From JAFAGX01 sp963759875 (GTDB lineage: Bacteria > Acidobacteriota > Terriglobia > Terriglobales > Acidobacteriaceae), in assembly GCA_963759875.1 (NCBI GenBank), contig CAVXBB010000017.1, positions 248,001-312,000 on the forward strand: a DNA stretch of 64,000 bases. The letters run 5' to 3'. The first letter of the stretch is position 1, and each line of letters starts with the position of its first letter. Below are positions 9,189 through 18,459 of the stretch, piece after piece. Position numbers and translations under genes: made by a program. Under the pieces are notes generated by a model. It made no database searches, was not told where the DNA came from, and was given only the letters and a program-made list of their open reading frames with translations.

Positions 9189-11894
9189 TCACGCCGTTAC
9201 GGGTTCCGGCTTCGGCCTGCCTGCGAGCAGCTGCCGCAACACAAACTGCAAGATTCCACCATTGGCGTAATACTGTGCTTCCTGTGGCGTATCGATACGC
9301 ACAAGGGCGTCAAATTCGGTCGTCTTTCCCGCACCTCTCGGCTTGATGGTTAGCTTCCTGCTGGGCGCGAAATGCTCAACGAGGTCCTGAATCCCACTGA
9401 CATCGAACACCTCGTCGCCGGTCAACCCGAGCGAGTGAGCATTCTCCCCGTCAAGGAATTGCAATGGCAGAATACCCATCCCGACCAAGTTCGATCGATG
9501 GATTCGTTCATAGCTCTCCGCGATAACCGCCCGAACCCCGAGCAGCCGGGGCCCTTTTGCAGCCCAGTCCCGCGATGAGCCGGAACCGTATTCCTTACCG
9601 GCAATGATCAGCAACGGAACACCTTCTGCAATGTATTTCTTGGAAGCTTCGAAGATGGTCATCTCCGCTCCATCCGGCAGATGGCGCGTGAACCCGCCTT
9701 CGAGATTGGGAACCATTTTGTTGCGCAGCCGCACGTTGGCGAAAGTGCCGCGCACCATTACTTCATGATTTCCGCGGCGGGATCCATAGGAATTGTAATC
9801 GGCCGGTTTGATCCCATGTTCAATCAAATACTTGCCGGCAGGGCTGTCTTTCTTGATCGAACCCGCGGGAGAAATGTGGTCCGTCGTTACGCTGTCGCCG
9901 AGCACCGCGAGCACACGCGCGTTGCGGATTTCTTCAACCGCCTGCGGTTTGATCGTCATGCCGTCAAAATAAGGCGCTTGCCGGATGTAAGTGGAATCTG
10001 GGTCCCAGGCGTAAGTTTCGCCTTCAGGCACCTTCAGCGAGCGCCAGTGTTCGTCGCCCTGGTAAACCTCGCCGTAAGTTTTGCGAAACATATCGGAGGA
10101 TATGGATTTGCCCATCGTCTCTTCAACTTCCCTGCGCGTAGGCCACAGGTCCGACAAATAAACCGGGTTTCCTTGTCTGTCATTTCCGATCGGATCTTTC
10201 CGCAAATCCAGGTCAATGCGACCAGCCAAGGCAAACGCCACCACCAGCGGCGGTGACATCAAGTAGTTTGCGCGCACGTCCGGATTGATTCGGCCCTCGA
10301 AGTTGCGATTGCCAGAAAGCACGGACGCGACTACGAGGTTGTGATCATCAATCGCTTTCGAAATTTCCTCGGGCAGCGGCCCCGAGTTTCCAATGCACGT
10401 GGTGCAGCCGTATCCCACGATGTTGAATTTCAGCTTCTCCAGATAGCCGATCAGACCTGCGCGTTCCAAGTAATCGCGAACAACTTTGGATCCCGGTGCG
10501 AGCGAAGTTTTGACCCAGCCGGGTACTTGCAGGCCGCGCTCCACAGCTTTTTTGGCAAGCAGGCCAGCGGCAAGCATCACCGAGGGATTGGATGTGTTCG
10601 TGCAACTGGTAATGGCAGCGATAACCACGCTGCCGTGATGAAGCTGGCCGTTGCCAGATGCCGCTTCCGCAACTCTCGGGGCCCCTTTGCCGGGTTTAAT
10701 TAGGGTAGGTAGGGCCTGGTCAAAGGAGTCTTTGGCTCGCGAGAGCGGCACGCGATCCTGCGGGCGCTTCGGGCCGGCAAGGCTTGGTTCGACGGTCGCG
10801 AGATCCAGCGAAAGCAACTCGGAGTACTCCGCTTCGGGAGTCTTTTCATCATGGAACAGACCCTGCTCGCGGCAATACGCCTCTACTAATGTAATCTGTT
10901 CTTCGGTGCGCCCGGTTAGGCGCAAATAGCTGAGTGTTTCCTTGTCGATGGGGAAAATGCCGCAGGTTGCGCCATATTCCGGCGACATATTGCCGATTGT
11001 GGCACGGTCGGCCAGCGGGAGCTCGGGCAAACCCGGTCCAAAATATTCCACAAACTTTCCAACGACGCCATGCTTGCGCAACATTTCCGTGATCGTCAGC
11101 ACGAGGTCCGTTGCAGTCGCTCCTTCGCGCAGTTTGCCAACCAGCTTCACCCCGACCACCTGCGGGATGAGCATCGACACGGGCTGCCCGAGCATTGCCG
11201 CTTCTGCTTCGATTCCGCCGACACCCCAGCCAAGCACGCCGAGACCGTTGATCATCGTCGTATGCGAATCGGTGCCAACTACAGTGTCGGGATAAGCCCT
11301 CCGCTTGCCGGGCGATTCCTGCACAAACACGACACGGGCCAGATATTCGAGATTGACCTGATGCACGATTCCGGTATCAGGCGGCACGATCGCCAGATTT
11401 CGGAAGGCAGTTTGCCCCCATCTTAGGAATGCGTAGCGTTCTTTGTTTCGCAGGAATTCCAGCTCGGCATTCAGTAGCAAGGCATTCTGCGTTCCGAATT
11501 CATCGACCTGCACGGAGTGATCGATTACCAACTCTGCCGGTTGCAGGGGATTAATGACTGCGGGATCACCACCGAGCTCCTTCATGGCATCCCGCATTGC
11601 GGCGAGATCCACCACCGCGGGAACACCCGTAAAATCCTGCATGAGAACGCGGCTGGGAGTGAAGGCAATCTCCTTCTCGGGCTTCGAACGGCTATTCCAG
11701 CCTGCAAGCGCGCATATGTCATTCTTGGTGACATTTCGGCCATCTTCGGTTCGTAAGAGATTCTCAAGCAGAATGCGCAGCGAATATGGAAGATGCCCAG
11801 TCGAGATTCCTTGCTTGTCGAGCGCGTCGACACGGTAAATCTCGTATTCCCGCGTTCCAACGCGCAGAGTGGAACGACTGCTAAAGCTATTCAT
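9189..11894 (-). CDS. acnA: Aconitate hydratase (AcnA/IRP type)
   Basis: TCA-cycle isomerisation of citrate to isocitrate using a [4Fe-4S] cluster. About 901 residues, the size of AcnA. Start ATG 11894 follows AGGAAGG at 7 bases; an in-frame extension upstream is not conserved. Cluster cysteines are in ITSCTNTSNPSVM and GYGCTTCIGNSGPL. Other landmarks: DFTGVPAVVDLAAMRD, VGTDSHTTMINGLGVLGWGVGG, and the swivel domain GSGSSRDWAAKGPRLLGVRAV. Standalone gene, intact frame. Confidence 0.97.
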   Translation of the reverse strand: MNSFSSRSTLRVGTREYEIYRVDALDKQGISTGHLPYSLRILLENLLRTEDGRNVTKNDICALAGWNSRSKPEKEIAFTPSRVLMQDFTGVPAVVDLAAMRDAMKELGGDPAVINPLQPAELVIDHSVQVDEFGTQNALLLNAELEFLRNKERYAFLRWGQTAFRNLAIVPPDTGIVHQVNLEYLARVVFVQESPGKRRAYPDTVVGTDSHTTMINGLGVLGWGVGGIEAEAAMLGQPVSMLIPQVVGVKLVGKLREGATATDLVLTITEMLRKHGVVGKFVEYFGPGLPELPLADRATIGNMSPEYGATCGIFPIDKETLSYLRLTGRTEEQITLVEAYCREQGLFHDEKTPEAEYSELLSLDLATVEPSLAGPKRPQDRVPLSRAKDSFDQALPTLIKPGKGAPRVAEAASGNGQLHHGSVVIAAITSCTNTSNPSVMLAAGLLAKKAVERGLQVPGWVKTSLAPGSKVVRDYLERAGLIGYLEKLKFNIVGYGCTTCIGNSGPLPEEISKAIDDHNLVVASVLSGNRNFEGRINPDVRANYLMSPPLVVAFALAGRIDLDLRKDPIGNDRQGNPVYLSDLWPTRREVEETMGKSISSDMFRKTYGEVYQGDEHWRSLKVPEGETYAWDPDSTYIRQAPYFDGMTIKPQAVEEIRNARVLAVLGDSVTTDHISPAGSIKKDSPAGKYLIEHGIKPADYNSYGSRRGNHEVMVRGTFANVRLRNKMVPNLEGGFTRHLPDGAEMTIFEASKKYIAEGVPLLIIAGKEYGSGSSRDWAAKGPRLLGVRAVIAESYERIHRSNLVGMGILPLQFLDGENAHSLGLTGDEVFDVSGIQDLVEHFAPSRKLTIKPRGAGKTTEFDALVRIDTPQEAQYYANGGILQFVLRQLLAGRPKPEPVTA

Positions 11895-11956
11895 AACTGC
11901 CTTCCTGAATGAATGCTGGAGGTCAGTGTAACGGTGCAATCCAGCTTAGGTACATT

Positions 11957-12454
11957 CTAAGGCCTTTCTTCGGGCACGGGTGGAGGTGCTGAGGCTTCTC
12001 CTTGCAAGTTCAATCTCTTGCGCGCGGAAAACATTGCCCCGTGCGCTTGGACGACCGGAGCAAACGCCGACAATCCCAAAGGAGCAGGCACATCGTCATA
12101 AATTGCTTCGATGCCCCCGCGCATAAAATATGTCTCATGCCAAAACCCCGTGCCGCCGGAATCGCGTACAAAGTTCTGCCACCAGATTTTATGGGGCTCA
12201 GAGCGCGACCAGGTCTCCAAAGACTGGAAATCGCGCCAGTACTGGCGCATGCCAGCATGCACAGGAAATAACGAGTAAATGATGTTCTCGTGAAGCAGCA
12301 GACCATCTGGTTTCGCGCCCACAGCATTGGAGATCTTCGGGCCAAAGCCAAGCAAAGTCTTGATACCCCGAAATGCATTGACGCGCATTCCGAGATAAAT
12401 CACAACCAGATCGGGATATTGCGACAAATCGACAGTTTTTCTGGAAGCGGCCAT
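11957..12454 (-). CDS. DUF4188 protein (monooxygenase-like)
   Basis: A 165-residue soluble protein. The N-terminal strand LVVIYLGMRVNAFRGIKTLL, the middle GLLLHENIIYSLFPVHAGMRQYWRDFQSLETWSR (residues 50-85) and GGTGFWHETYFMRGGIEAIY are typical of the DUF4188 family, whose members share a ferredoxin-like fold with small heme or antibiotic monooxygenases. The real reaction is unknown. The C-terminus is proline-rich. A GAGG ribosome site precedes the ATG. It lies downstream of aconitase in the opposite reading order and probably is its own unit. Confidence 0.65.
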   Translation of the reverse strand: MAASRKTVDLSQYPDLVVIYLGMRVNAFRGIKTLLGFGPKISNAVGAKPDGLLLHENIIYSLFPVHAGMRQYWRDFQSLETWSRSEPHKIWWQNFVRDSGGTGFWHETYFMRGGIEAIYDDVPAPLGLSAFAPVVQAHGAMFSARKRLNLQGEASAPPPVPEERP

Positions 12455-12503
12455 AATTCCCTCACCTCGTCATACCAGTTAGACGTTCGAAGGTGGGTGG
12501 CGG

Positions 12504-13874
12504 TTACGAGTGCAGCGCCTGAACTAGAAGCCAGGCGTTTAGGACGGCGATGAAAATGGCAGTCAACCAGGAAAGGGACTTCAACCAGGATGAATTTACA
12601 AATTCACCCATCTTTCGCTTGTCGCTGGTGAACATTACCAGCGGGAAAACCGCGAAGCTAAGCTGCATGCTGAGGATTACCTGGCTCAACACTAGAAGAT
12701 TGGCCGTGCCGCGTGCACCCCAAAAAGCGGTTACCAGGACGGCGGGAATTATCGCGATGGCGCGAGTTATGAGGCGGCGCAGCCAAGGCCGCAGGCGAAT
12801 GCTCAAGAAACCTTCCATCACGACCTGACCGGCAAGAGTGCCAGTCAGCGTGGAATTTTGGCCGGAGGCTAGCAGAGCTAGGGCGAACACGGTGCTTGCT
12901 CCAGTCACGCCCAGCAGAGGAGAAAGCAGTTTGTAGGCATCTTGAATTTCGGCTACCTGATGATAGCCGCTGCGGTAGAAAGTCGCGGCGGAAACCACCA
13001 GGATGGCGGCATTGACGAACAATGCCAGCATGAGCGCAACAGTCGAATCAATTGCGCAGTAGCGGATTGCTTCCCGCTTGCCCGCAGAAGTCCGATCGAA
13101 ATTTCGCGTCTGAACTATGGCGGAATGCAAATAAAGATTGTGGGGCATCACGGTCGCGCCAAGAATGCCGATTGCGATGTACAACATTCCCGGATCGTGA
13201 ATAATTTGCGGTGAAGGCACAAAGAATCCAGAAAATAGCCCGGCAAGAGTGGGATTAGAAAACAAAATCTCTAATCCGAAGCAGATGCTGATCGTCGCGA
13301 TTAGCGAAATGACGAGCGCTTCGAGGAAACGGAAACCTTTTTGCTGTAAGAACAGAATCACCAAAACATCGAGTGCGGTGAGGCAAACGCCCCAAATCAG
13401 GGGAACGTGAAAAAGAAGGTTTAAAGCGATTGCCGAACCGATCACTTCGGCCAGGTCACATGCGGCAATCGCGATCTCCGCAAAAATCCAAAGCCCAAAG
13501 GATACCGAGCGGCTGAAGTGAGCGCGACAAGCCTGGGCCAGATCCCTTCCCGTGGCCACGCCAAGCTTTATGGCCAAAGCTTGCAGCAGAATGGCCATAA
13601 AATTCGAGAGCATGATGACCGACAGCAGCGTGTAGTTGTAGCGCGAACCGCCAGCCAGGTCGGTTGCCCAGTTCCCCGGGTCCATGTAGCCGACAGCAAT
13701 CAAGAAGCCCGGCCCAGCAAACGCTAAGAGCTTGCGGAGTACAGCGGAGGTCTTTGGTATAGGCAGGCTGCTGTGAATCTCGGGCAAACTGGGCTGGATG
13801 ACGTCGGATCGCCATGCCTGTTCCCTGGAATTGATTACATTGGTTGCCATGCTTATGGGCGACCCACGAGCCAT
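12504..13874 (-). CDS. mntH: Nramp-family manganese/divalent metal transporter
   Basis: Proton-coupled Mn2+ (Fe2+) importer of the inner membrane, about eleven helices. The metal-site motif DPGN is in GYMDPGNWATDLAGGS (TM1) and the second half of the site in MPHNLYLHSAIVQTR (TM6). 456 residues counting from ATG 13874; ATG 13850 (MATNVINSREQ) is an equally plausible start that removes eight residues. The hydrophilic N-terminal 40 residues are longer than in E. coli MntH. It sits 85 bases downstream of a DtxR/MntR-type regulator, in the same direction, so metal-dependent repression is likely. Confidence 0.93.
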   Translation of the reverse strand: MARGSPISMATNVINSREQAWRSDVIQPSLPEIHSSLPIPKTSAVLRKLLAFAGPGFLIAVGYMDPGNWATDLAGGSRYNYTLLSVIMLSNFMAILLQALAIKLGVATGRDLAQACRAHFSRSVSFGLWIFAEIAIAACDLAEVIGSAIALNLLFHVPLIWGVCLTALDVLVILFLQQKGFRFLEALVISLIATISICFGLEILFSNPTLAGLFSGFFVPSPQIIHDPGMLYIAIGILGATVMPHNLYLHSAIVQTRNFDRTSAGKREAIRYCAIDSTVALMLALFVNAAILVVSAATFYRSGYHQVAEIQDAYKLLSPLLGVTGASTVFALALLASGQNSTLTGTLAGQVVMEGFLSIRLRPWLRRLITRAIAIIPAVLVTAFWGARGTANLLVLSQVILSMQLSFAVFPLVMFTSDKRKMGEFVNSSWLKSLSWLTAIFIAVLNAWLLVQALHS

Positions 13875-13925
13875 TTTATAATATTAGCATGTGTATACCT
13901 GTGGATGTAAACTACAGTTAATTAC
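13875..13925 (-). promoter_or_regulatory. Possible mntH promoter
   Basis: On the minus strand the sequence TTTACA lies 19 bases before TAATAT, followed closely by the mntH ATG at 13874. If used, transcription would begin almost at that ATG, which would favour the internal ATG 13850 or leaderless translation. A GTATAC palindrome lies in the spacer. I could not identify a clear MntR box, so this is tentative; the gene may instead be read from the mntR transcript. Confidence 0.3.
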
Positions 13926-13959
13926 TGAAGTAAGTGTACTCCGGAGACTGTACGAGAAA

Positions 13960-14637
13960 CTAAGAGGAAGACTTGCGGTGGGAATTGCGGTTTGTAACCC
14001 AAACTCTTTCTGATGCGGAATGGCCCAGGGCGACATTGCCGGCATCCGTTTTCATGGCAAGAGTTTGATCATAATTCTTGCCGGATACATGCAGGTGGGC
14101 GCCGGGGCGAACTCCCCGGTGTTCAAGGAATTCCAAAAGTTGGCGGTCGCGCTCATAAATGCCACTGACCACATAATCCTTTCCGGGCTCGGCCTCTGAA
14201 AGCAGCAATAGCCCACGCCGGCGCCGGCTGGCAGGGCTTTCGAGTTCGCTCAAATTCCCATGTGGACAGGCACCTCCGGGGCCAAGCTTGATCAACAATT
14301 TCGCTTCGAAATCGGGCGAAACTGCATGTTCCAGGCGCTCAGCCTCGTCGTGCACCTTGTACCACTCCATGCCGAAAAGTTCGGCGAGCATGCGCTCGAT
14401 GAGATGATGGCGAAGCGTGAGCTTGCGCGCGATCTTGCGTCCTGCCGGCGTCAGTCCTACGTGTCCGTCGGCTTGCACTTTGACGAGGCCATCTTTCTTA
14501 AGGCGCCGCAGCGCCATAGTTACAGCCGGAGGCGAGACGGAAAGGCGGTGGGAAAGAGTGGCAGAGATGACTGTCTCCCCTTCGCTTTCCGCCTCAAGAA
14601 TGGCTTTTAAATAGTCTTCTTTCGATACTGTGATCAT
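13960..14637 (-). CDS. mntR: DtxR/MntR-family metal-dependent transcriptional repressor
   Basis: Metal-activated DNA-binding repressor. The N-terminal winged helix-turn-helix begins KEDYLKAILEAESEGE and continues SATLSHRLSVSPPAVTMALRRL. The dimerisation domain has the ligand-rich RHHLIERMLAELFGMEW and VHDEAERLEHAVS. A C-terminal SH3/FeoA-like domain (about residues 145-215) ends the 225-residue protein, as in DtxR and long MntR forms. Context with mntH immediately downstream suggests Mn2+ (or Fe2+) sensing. Confidence 0.88.
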   Translation of the reverse strand: MITVSKEDYLKAILEAESEGETVISATLSHRLSVSPPAVTMALRRLKKDGLVKVQADGHVGLTPAGRKIARKLTLRHHLIERMLAELFGMEWYKVHDEAERLEHAVSPDFEAKLLIKLGPGGACPHGNLSELESPASRRRRGLLLLSEAEPGKDYVVSGIYERDRQLLEFLEHRGVRPGAHLHVSGKNYDQTLAMKTDAGNVALGHSASERVWVTNRNSHRKSSS

Positions 14638-14831
14638 CTCTAAGTGATTATAGACGCATTAAGTATGGTTAATGCGAGTTTGAGGACTGTGGCTAGCGAG
14701 TAAACGGCGGCGAATCGCTGAATCGCTATTGCCGGTTTTCGATCGCGTCCCGTCGTCAGCGAGTTTGTAGCATTTGTAATTCGGCGAGTTGAAAATTTCC
14801 TGGTTTCCCCCTAACCTTGTCTGTCCCTGCT

Positions 14832-16103
14832 ATGAAAGTTCTCGTGATCGGAAGCGGCGGGCGAGAGCACGCTTTGGTGTGGAAACTTCGCCAGTCCCCG
14901 CGCGTTTCCAAAATCTATTGTGCCCCAGGGAATGGCGGCATCTCAGCCGAAGCGGAGTGCGTCCCCGCAGATTTGAAGAGCCTGGATTCGTTAATCGCGG
15001 TTGCGAACCAGATTGAGCCCGATCTGACCGTTGTAGGACCCGAACTGCCGCTTAGCTTGGGCATCGTGGATGAGTTCGCTTCTCGTGGATGGAAGGTCTT
15101 CGGCCCCACTCGAGCGGCGGCGCGGCTTGAATCCAGCAAGAGTTTTGCTAAGGAATTCATGCAGCGATTCAACATCCCCACAGCGCACTACGCGATTTGC
15201 AATTCGCTCGAAGAGTTGCGTGACGCATTGCCGCATTTTCATATGCCAGTTGTCCTCAAGGCTGACGGACTGGCCGGCGGCAAGGGTGTGGTGATCTGCA
15301 ACAACAAAGATGAGGCCACTTCGGTAGCTGGTGACATGCTCAGCGGAAAAATGGTCGGCGAGGCGGGGCTGTCAATCGTGGTAGAAGAATGCCTCCGCGG
15401 AGAAGAAATTTCATTTCTGGTTCTCAGCGATGGAGAACGCGTTGCGCCCCTGGTGGCTGCGCAAGATCACAAGCGAATCGGCGACGGCGATACGGGCGCG
15501 AACACAGGCGGCATGGGCGCGTATTCCGCTCCTTCTATTTTGGACCAGCAGATGCAGAACTGGTTGGTTCAGCACATTGCGCGTCCGGTTGTCGCTGGGA
15601 TGAAAGCTGAGGGGGCGGAATATCGAGGCGTGTTGTATTGCGGTTTGATGATGACAGCTCGAGGGCCCATGGTGCTCGAATTCAACTGCCGCTTCGGGGA
15701 CCCCGAAACCCAGGCGATTCTGATGCGCCTCGAAAGCGATCTGGTAGAGGCTGTGGAGGCAACTATAGAGGGGCGCGTCAGCGAGGGCGATTTTCGTTGG
15801 TCTCCCGATGCGGCGGTCTGTGTGGTGATGGCGTCCGGCGGTTATCCCGGTACCTACGAAGCGGGCAAGAAAATTCTTGGCCTTGACGACGCCGAGAAAA
15901 TGGAAGGAATCAAGGTCTTCCACGCAGGAACGACCACGCGTGATAACGCCTATTTCACCTCCGGGGGACGCGTTTTGGGTGTAACAGCACGCGGTCCAGA
16001 TTTAAGTATTGCGGTCGATCGCGTGTATTCAGCCGTAGCCAAAGTCGGCTTTGAAGGCATGCATTACCGCAAGGATATTGGCGCGAGAGCGTTAAAGAGA
16101 TAA
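14832..16103 (+). CDS. purD: Phosphoribosylamine-glycine ligase
   Basis: Second step of purine synthesis: ATP-dependent joining of glycine to phosphoribosylamine. ATP-grasp enzyme of 423 residues. ATG 14832 gives MKVLVIGSGGREHALVW at the very start, the family signature. Further motifs: GPTRAAARLESSKSFAKEF, VLKADGLAGGKGVV, DHKRIGDGDTGANTGGMGAYS, and EFNCRFGDPETQAILMRL. It is followed 39 bases later by purE in the same direction. Confidence 0.97.
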   Translation: MKVLVIGSGGREHALVWKLRQSPRVSKIYCAPGNGGISAEAECVPADLKSLDSLIAVANQIEPDLTVVGPELPLSLGIVDEFASRGWKVFGPTRAAARLESSKSFAKEFMQRFNIPTAHYAICNSLEELRDALPHFHMPVVLKADGLAGGKGVVICNNKDEATSVAGDMLSGKMVGEAGLSIVVEECLRGEEISFLVLSDGERVAPLVAAQDHKRIGDGDTGANTGGMGAYSAPSILDQQMQNWLVQHIARPVVAGMKAEGAEYRGVLYCGLMMTARGPMVLEFNCRFGDPETQAILMRLESDLVEAVEATIEGRVSEGDFRWSPDAAVCVVMASGGYPGTYEAGKKILGLDDAEKMEGIKVFHAGTTTRDNAYFTSGGRVLGVTARGPDLSIAVDRVYSAVAKVGFEGMHYRKDIGARALKR

Positions 16104-16142
16104 TTTCGTAATTCGGATTTGCAATCGGATAGAAAGGACGAC

Positions 16143-16652
16143 ATGCCTAAGCCACTGGTTTCCATTGTGATGGGGAGCGATTCTGATCTTGAGATCATGC
16201 GAGAGGCGGCCAAAGCGCTCGAGGATTTTGGAATCGGCTACGAAATTGATGTCACGTCGGCCCATCGTTCGCCCGAGCGCACGGCGGAATTTGCCCGAAA
16301 AGCCGCCGATCGCGGAATCCGCGTGATCATTGCCGGCGCGGGCGGGGCTGCGCATCTCGCAGGAGTGATCGCCGCACACACTATCTTGCCGGTAATTGGT
16401 GTTCCCATTCCGTCAACGGCCCTTAATGGATTGGATTCTCTGTTGGCAACGGTGCAAATGCCCGCGGGTATTCCTGTGGCAACTGTCGCGATTGGCAAAG
16501 CTGGCGCTACAAATGCAGGAATTTTAGCCGCCCAGATTTTGGCTCTGGTGAGTTCAGGTATTGCTAAAAAGTTGAATGTTCACAAAGAGAACCTTGCGAA
16601 CAGCGTTGAAGAAAAATCGAAGAAGCTGAAGATGACTCTCGGGGAGTTGTAA
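16143..16652 (+). CDS. purE: 5-(carboxyamino)imidazole ribonucleotide mutase
   Basis: Converts N5-CAIR to CAIR in purine synthesis. Class I PurE: GSDSDLEIM, SAHRSPERT (catalytic histidine) and GAGGAAHLAGVIAAHT. Start ATG 16143 after GAAAGGA; an upstream TTG would add unconserved residues. 169 residues. The class I type usually works with PurK, which is not in the window. Likely co-transcribed with purD. Confidence 0.96.
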   Translation: MPKPLVSIVMGSDSDLEIMREAAKALEDFGIGYEIDVTSAHRSPERTAEFARKAADRGIRVIIAGAGGAAHLAGVIAAHTILPVIGVPIPSTALNGLDSLLATVQMPAGIPVATVAIGKAGATNAGILAAQILALVSSGIAKKLNVHKENLANSVEEKSKKLKMTLGEL

Positions 16653-16676
16653 CCTGGCTGATACTGGTTCCACAGG

Positions 16677-17558
16677 CTACAGTTTCAAGGTCTTTAAATA
16701 TTGTCGGAACGGCTCCCCCAAATCAGGCCGCTTCAAGGCGAATTCGACCGTCGCTTTCAGGAACCCGAGCTTGTCACCGGTGTCGTGGCGCTTGCCTTCA
16801 TAGACGTAGGCATACATTTTCTCTCGTTGCAGCAGCAGTTTCATACCGTCAGTAAGCTGAAGTTCCCCGCCCGCACCGGCCTGAATCTGCGACAAGGTGT
16901 CGAAAACTGCGGGGGTCAAAATGTAACGTCCGATAATCGCCAAATTTGAGGGCGCGTCTTCCAGCCGAGGCTTCTCCACCATGTTTCGAATTTCGTACAG
17001 CCGCCCGTCGAATTCTCCTTTGACTGGCTTCACATCCAGCACGCCATAGGCTGAGATGGCCTTCCCCTCGACAATCTGGGTAGCCACCACGGAGCACTGC
17101 ATTTTTTCAAAAACATCGATCATCTGTTTCAGGCAAGGCGGATCCGCATCGATGACGTCATCTGCCAGCAGAACTGCGAAAGGCTCATTTCCCACTAATT
17201 CACGGGCGGTGAGCACCGCATGCCCGAGGCCCAGCGCCTCTTTTTGCCGGACGTAGGCAACGTGAATCAGGTCGGAGATGCGCCGCACGATTTCGAGCAG
17301 ATCGGTTTTTTTGCGATCTTCCAACATGTGCTCCAGTTCGTAGCTCACGTCGAAATGATCTTCGATGGCCTGTTTGCCGCGGCCGGTAACGATGATGATC
17401 TGATCGCAACCCGCAGCCAACGCTTCTTCGACCCCATATTGAATAATGGGCTTGTCGACCAGCGGCAACATCTCTTTTGGTTGGGCTTTGGTCACCGGTA
17501 AGAAACGCGTGCCCAAACCCGCGGCGGGAAAAACTGCTTTACGAACTCGCATGCTCAT
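16677..17558 (-). CDS. galU: UTP-glucose-1-phosphate uridylyltransferase
   Basis: Makes UDP-glucose for surface polysaccharide and glycolipid synthesis. 293 residues. The nucleotidyltransferase N-terminus is KAVFPAAGLGTRFLPVTKA, followed by PKEMLPLVDKPIIQYGVEEA, HDTGDKLGFLKATVEFAL and the Asp-containing VLLADDVIDADPP. Two methionines (17558 and 17552) can start it; the second gives the usual MRVRKAVFPAAG. Convergent with purE, 24 bases apart. Confidence 0.96.
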   Translation of the reverse strand: MSMRVRKAVFPAAGLGTRFLPVTKAQPKEMLPLVDKPIIQYGVEEALAAGCDQIIIVTGRGKQAIEDHFDVSYELEHMLEDRKKTDLLEIVRRISDLIHVAYVRQKEALGLGHAVLTARELVGNEPFAVLLADDVIDADPPCLKQMIDVFEKMQCSVVATQIVEGKAISAYGVLDVKPVKGEFDGRLYEIRNMVEKPRLEDAPSNLAIIGRYILTPAVFDTLSQIQAGAGGELQLTDGMKLLLQREKMYAYVYEGKRHDTGDKLGFLKATVEFALKRPDLGEPFRQYLKTLKL

Positions 17559-17723
17559 AACAGGTTACGGCCTCTCATGTCGCGGTTTTTCGTCACAACC
17601 CGAGTCCAGGATTGCACCTGCAACAGAATAAAGCATAGGAGGACCAATTGGGGGGAATGCGAGGGCGGAGCCAGCTTGCGTGCTAAAATTGCTGTAATTA
17701 CCTCGCCACCCAGGGAGCCTAGG

Positions 17724-18398
17724 TTGATCGAGCTAGCGCCGTCCATTTTGTCGGCTGACTTCAGCCGTTTATCCGAGCAAGTACAGGCCGCGGCCCAGGG
17801 TGGCGCATCGGTCATCCACGTTGACGTGATGGACGGCCACTTTGTGCCTAATATCACAATTGGCCCGCCAGTGGTTCGGTCTCTGCGGAAAGCAACCGAT
17901 CTGCCGCTCGATTGTCACTTGATGATCGAAAATCCCGATCAGTACATTTCGGATTTCGCGGAGGCTGGCGCAGACTGGATCTCGGTGCATCAGGAAGCCT
18001 CCCGGCACCTGAATCGAACTTTGCACCTGATCCGCAGTCACGGGGCGCGGGCGGGTGTGGTGATCAATCCGGCAACGCCGGTTGAAATGCTAACCGAGGT
18101 GCTGGATATCGTTGATTACGTTCTGGTGATGTCGGTGAATCCCGGTTTTGGCGGACAGAAATTCATTCCGGGGGCCGTGCACAAGATTCAAAAGCTGGCC
18201 GAATGGCGCGCGCAGCGGAGACTTGGGTATCGTCTTGAGGTTGACGGCGGAATTGATGTCGAAACCGTGGGCGGGGTGGTTCGCGCCGGAGCTGAAATCC
18301 TGGTAGCGGGCAACGCCGTGTTCGGGGAAGGTGATCCAACCAGCAATGCACGTAAACTACTGCAGGCCGCGACTGAGGCTACACTGGTGAAAGTATAG
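17724..18398 (+). CDS. rpe: Ribulose-phosphate 3-epimerase
   Basis: Pentose phosphate pathway enzyme interconverting ribulose-5-P and xylulose-5-P. TIM-barrel signatures are LAPSILSADFSRL at the N-terminus, HVDVMDGHFVPNITIGP, HLMIENPDQYI, MSVNPGFGGQKFIP and EVDGGID. I chose TTG 17724, preceded by AGGGAG about 9 bases upstream, because it gives the usual MIELAPSILSADF start; the open frame reaches back to 17577 but those residues are not conserved. 224 residues. Confidence 0.94.
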   Translation: MIELAPSILSADFSRLSEQVQAAAQGGASVIHVDVMDGHFVPNITIGPPVVRSLRKATDLPLDCHLMIENPDQYISDFAEAGADWISVHQEASRHLNRTLHLIRSHGARAGVVINPATPVEMLTEVLDIVDYVLVMSVNPGFGGQKFIPGAVHKIQKLAEWRAQRRLGYRLEVDGGIDVETVGGVVRAGAEILVAGNAVFGEGDPTSNARKLLQAATEATLVKV

Positions 18399-18459
18399 TT
18401 TCCACGTTTTTATTCATGGACGATCCTACGGGCCGAAGTTAAGAGGATTTGAGGTGTTA

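Noticed and set aside
17577..17723. N-terminal extension of rpe
   Set aside because: Residues before TTG 17724 do not match the family and would overlap the promoter region between galU and rpe.
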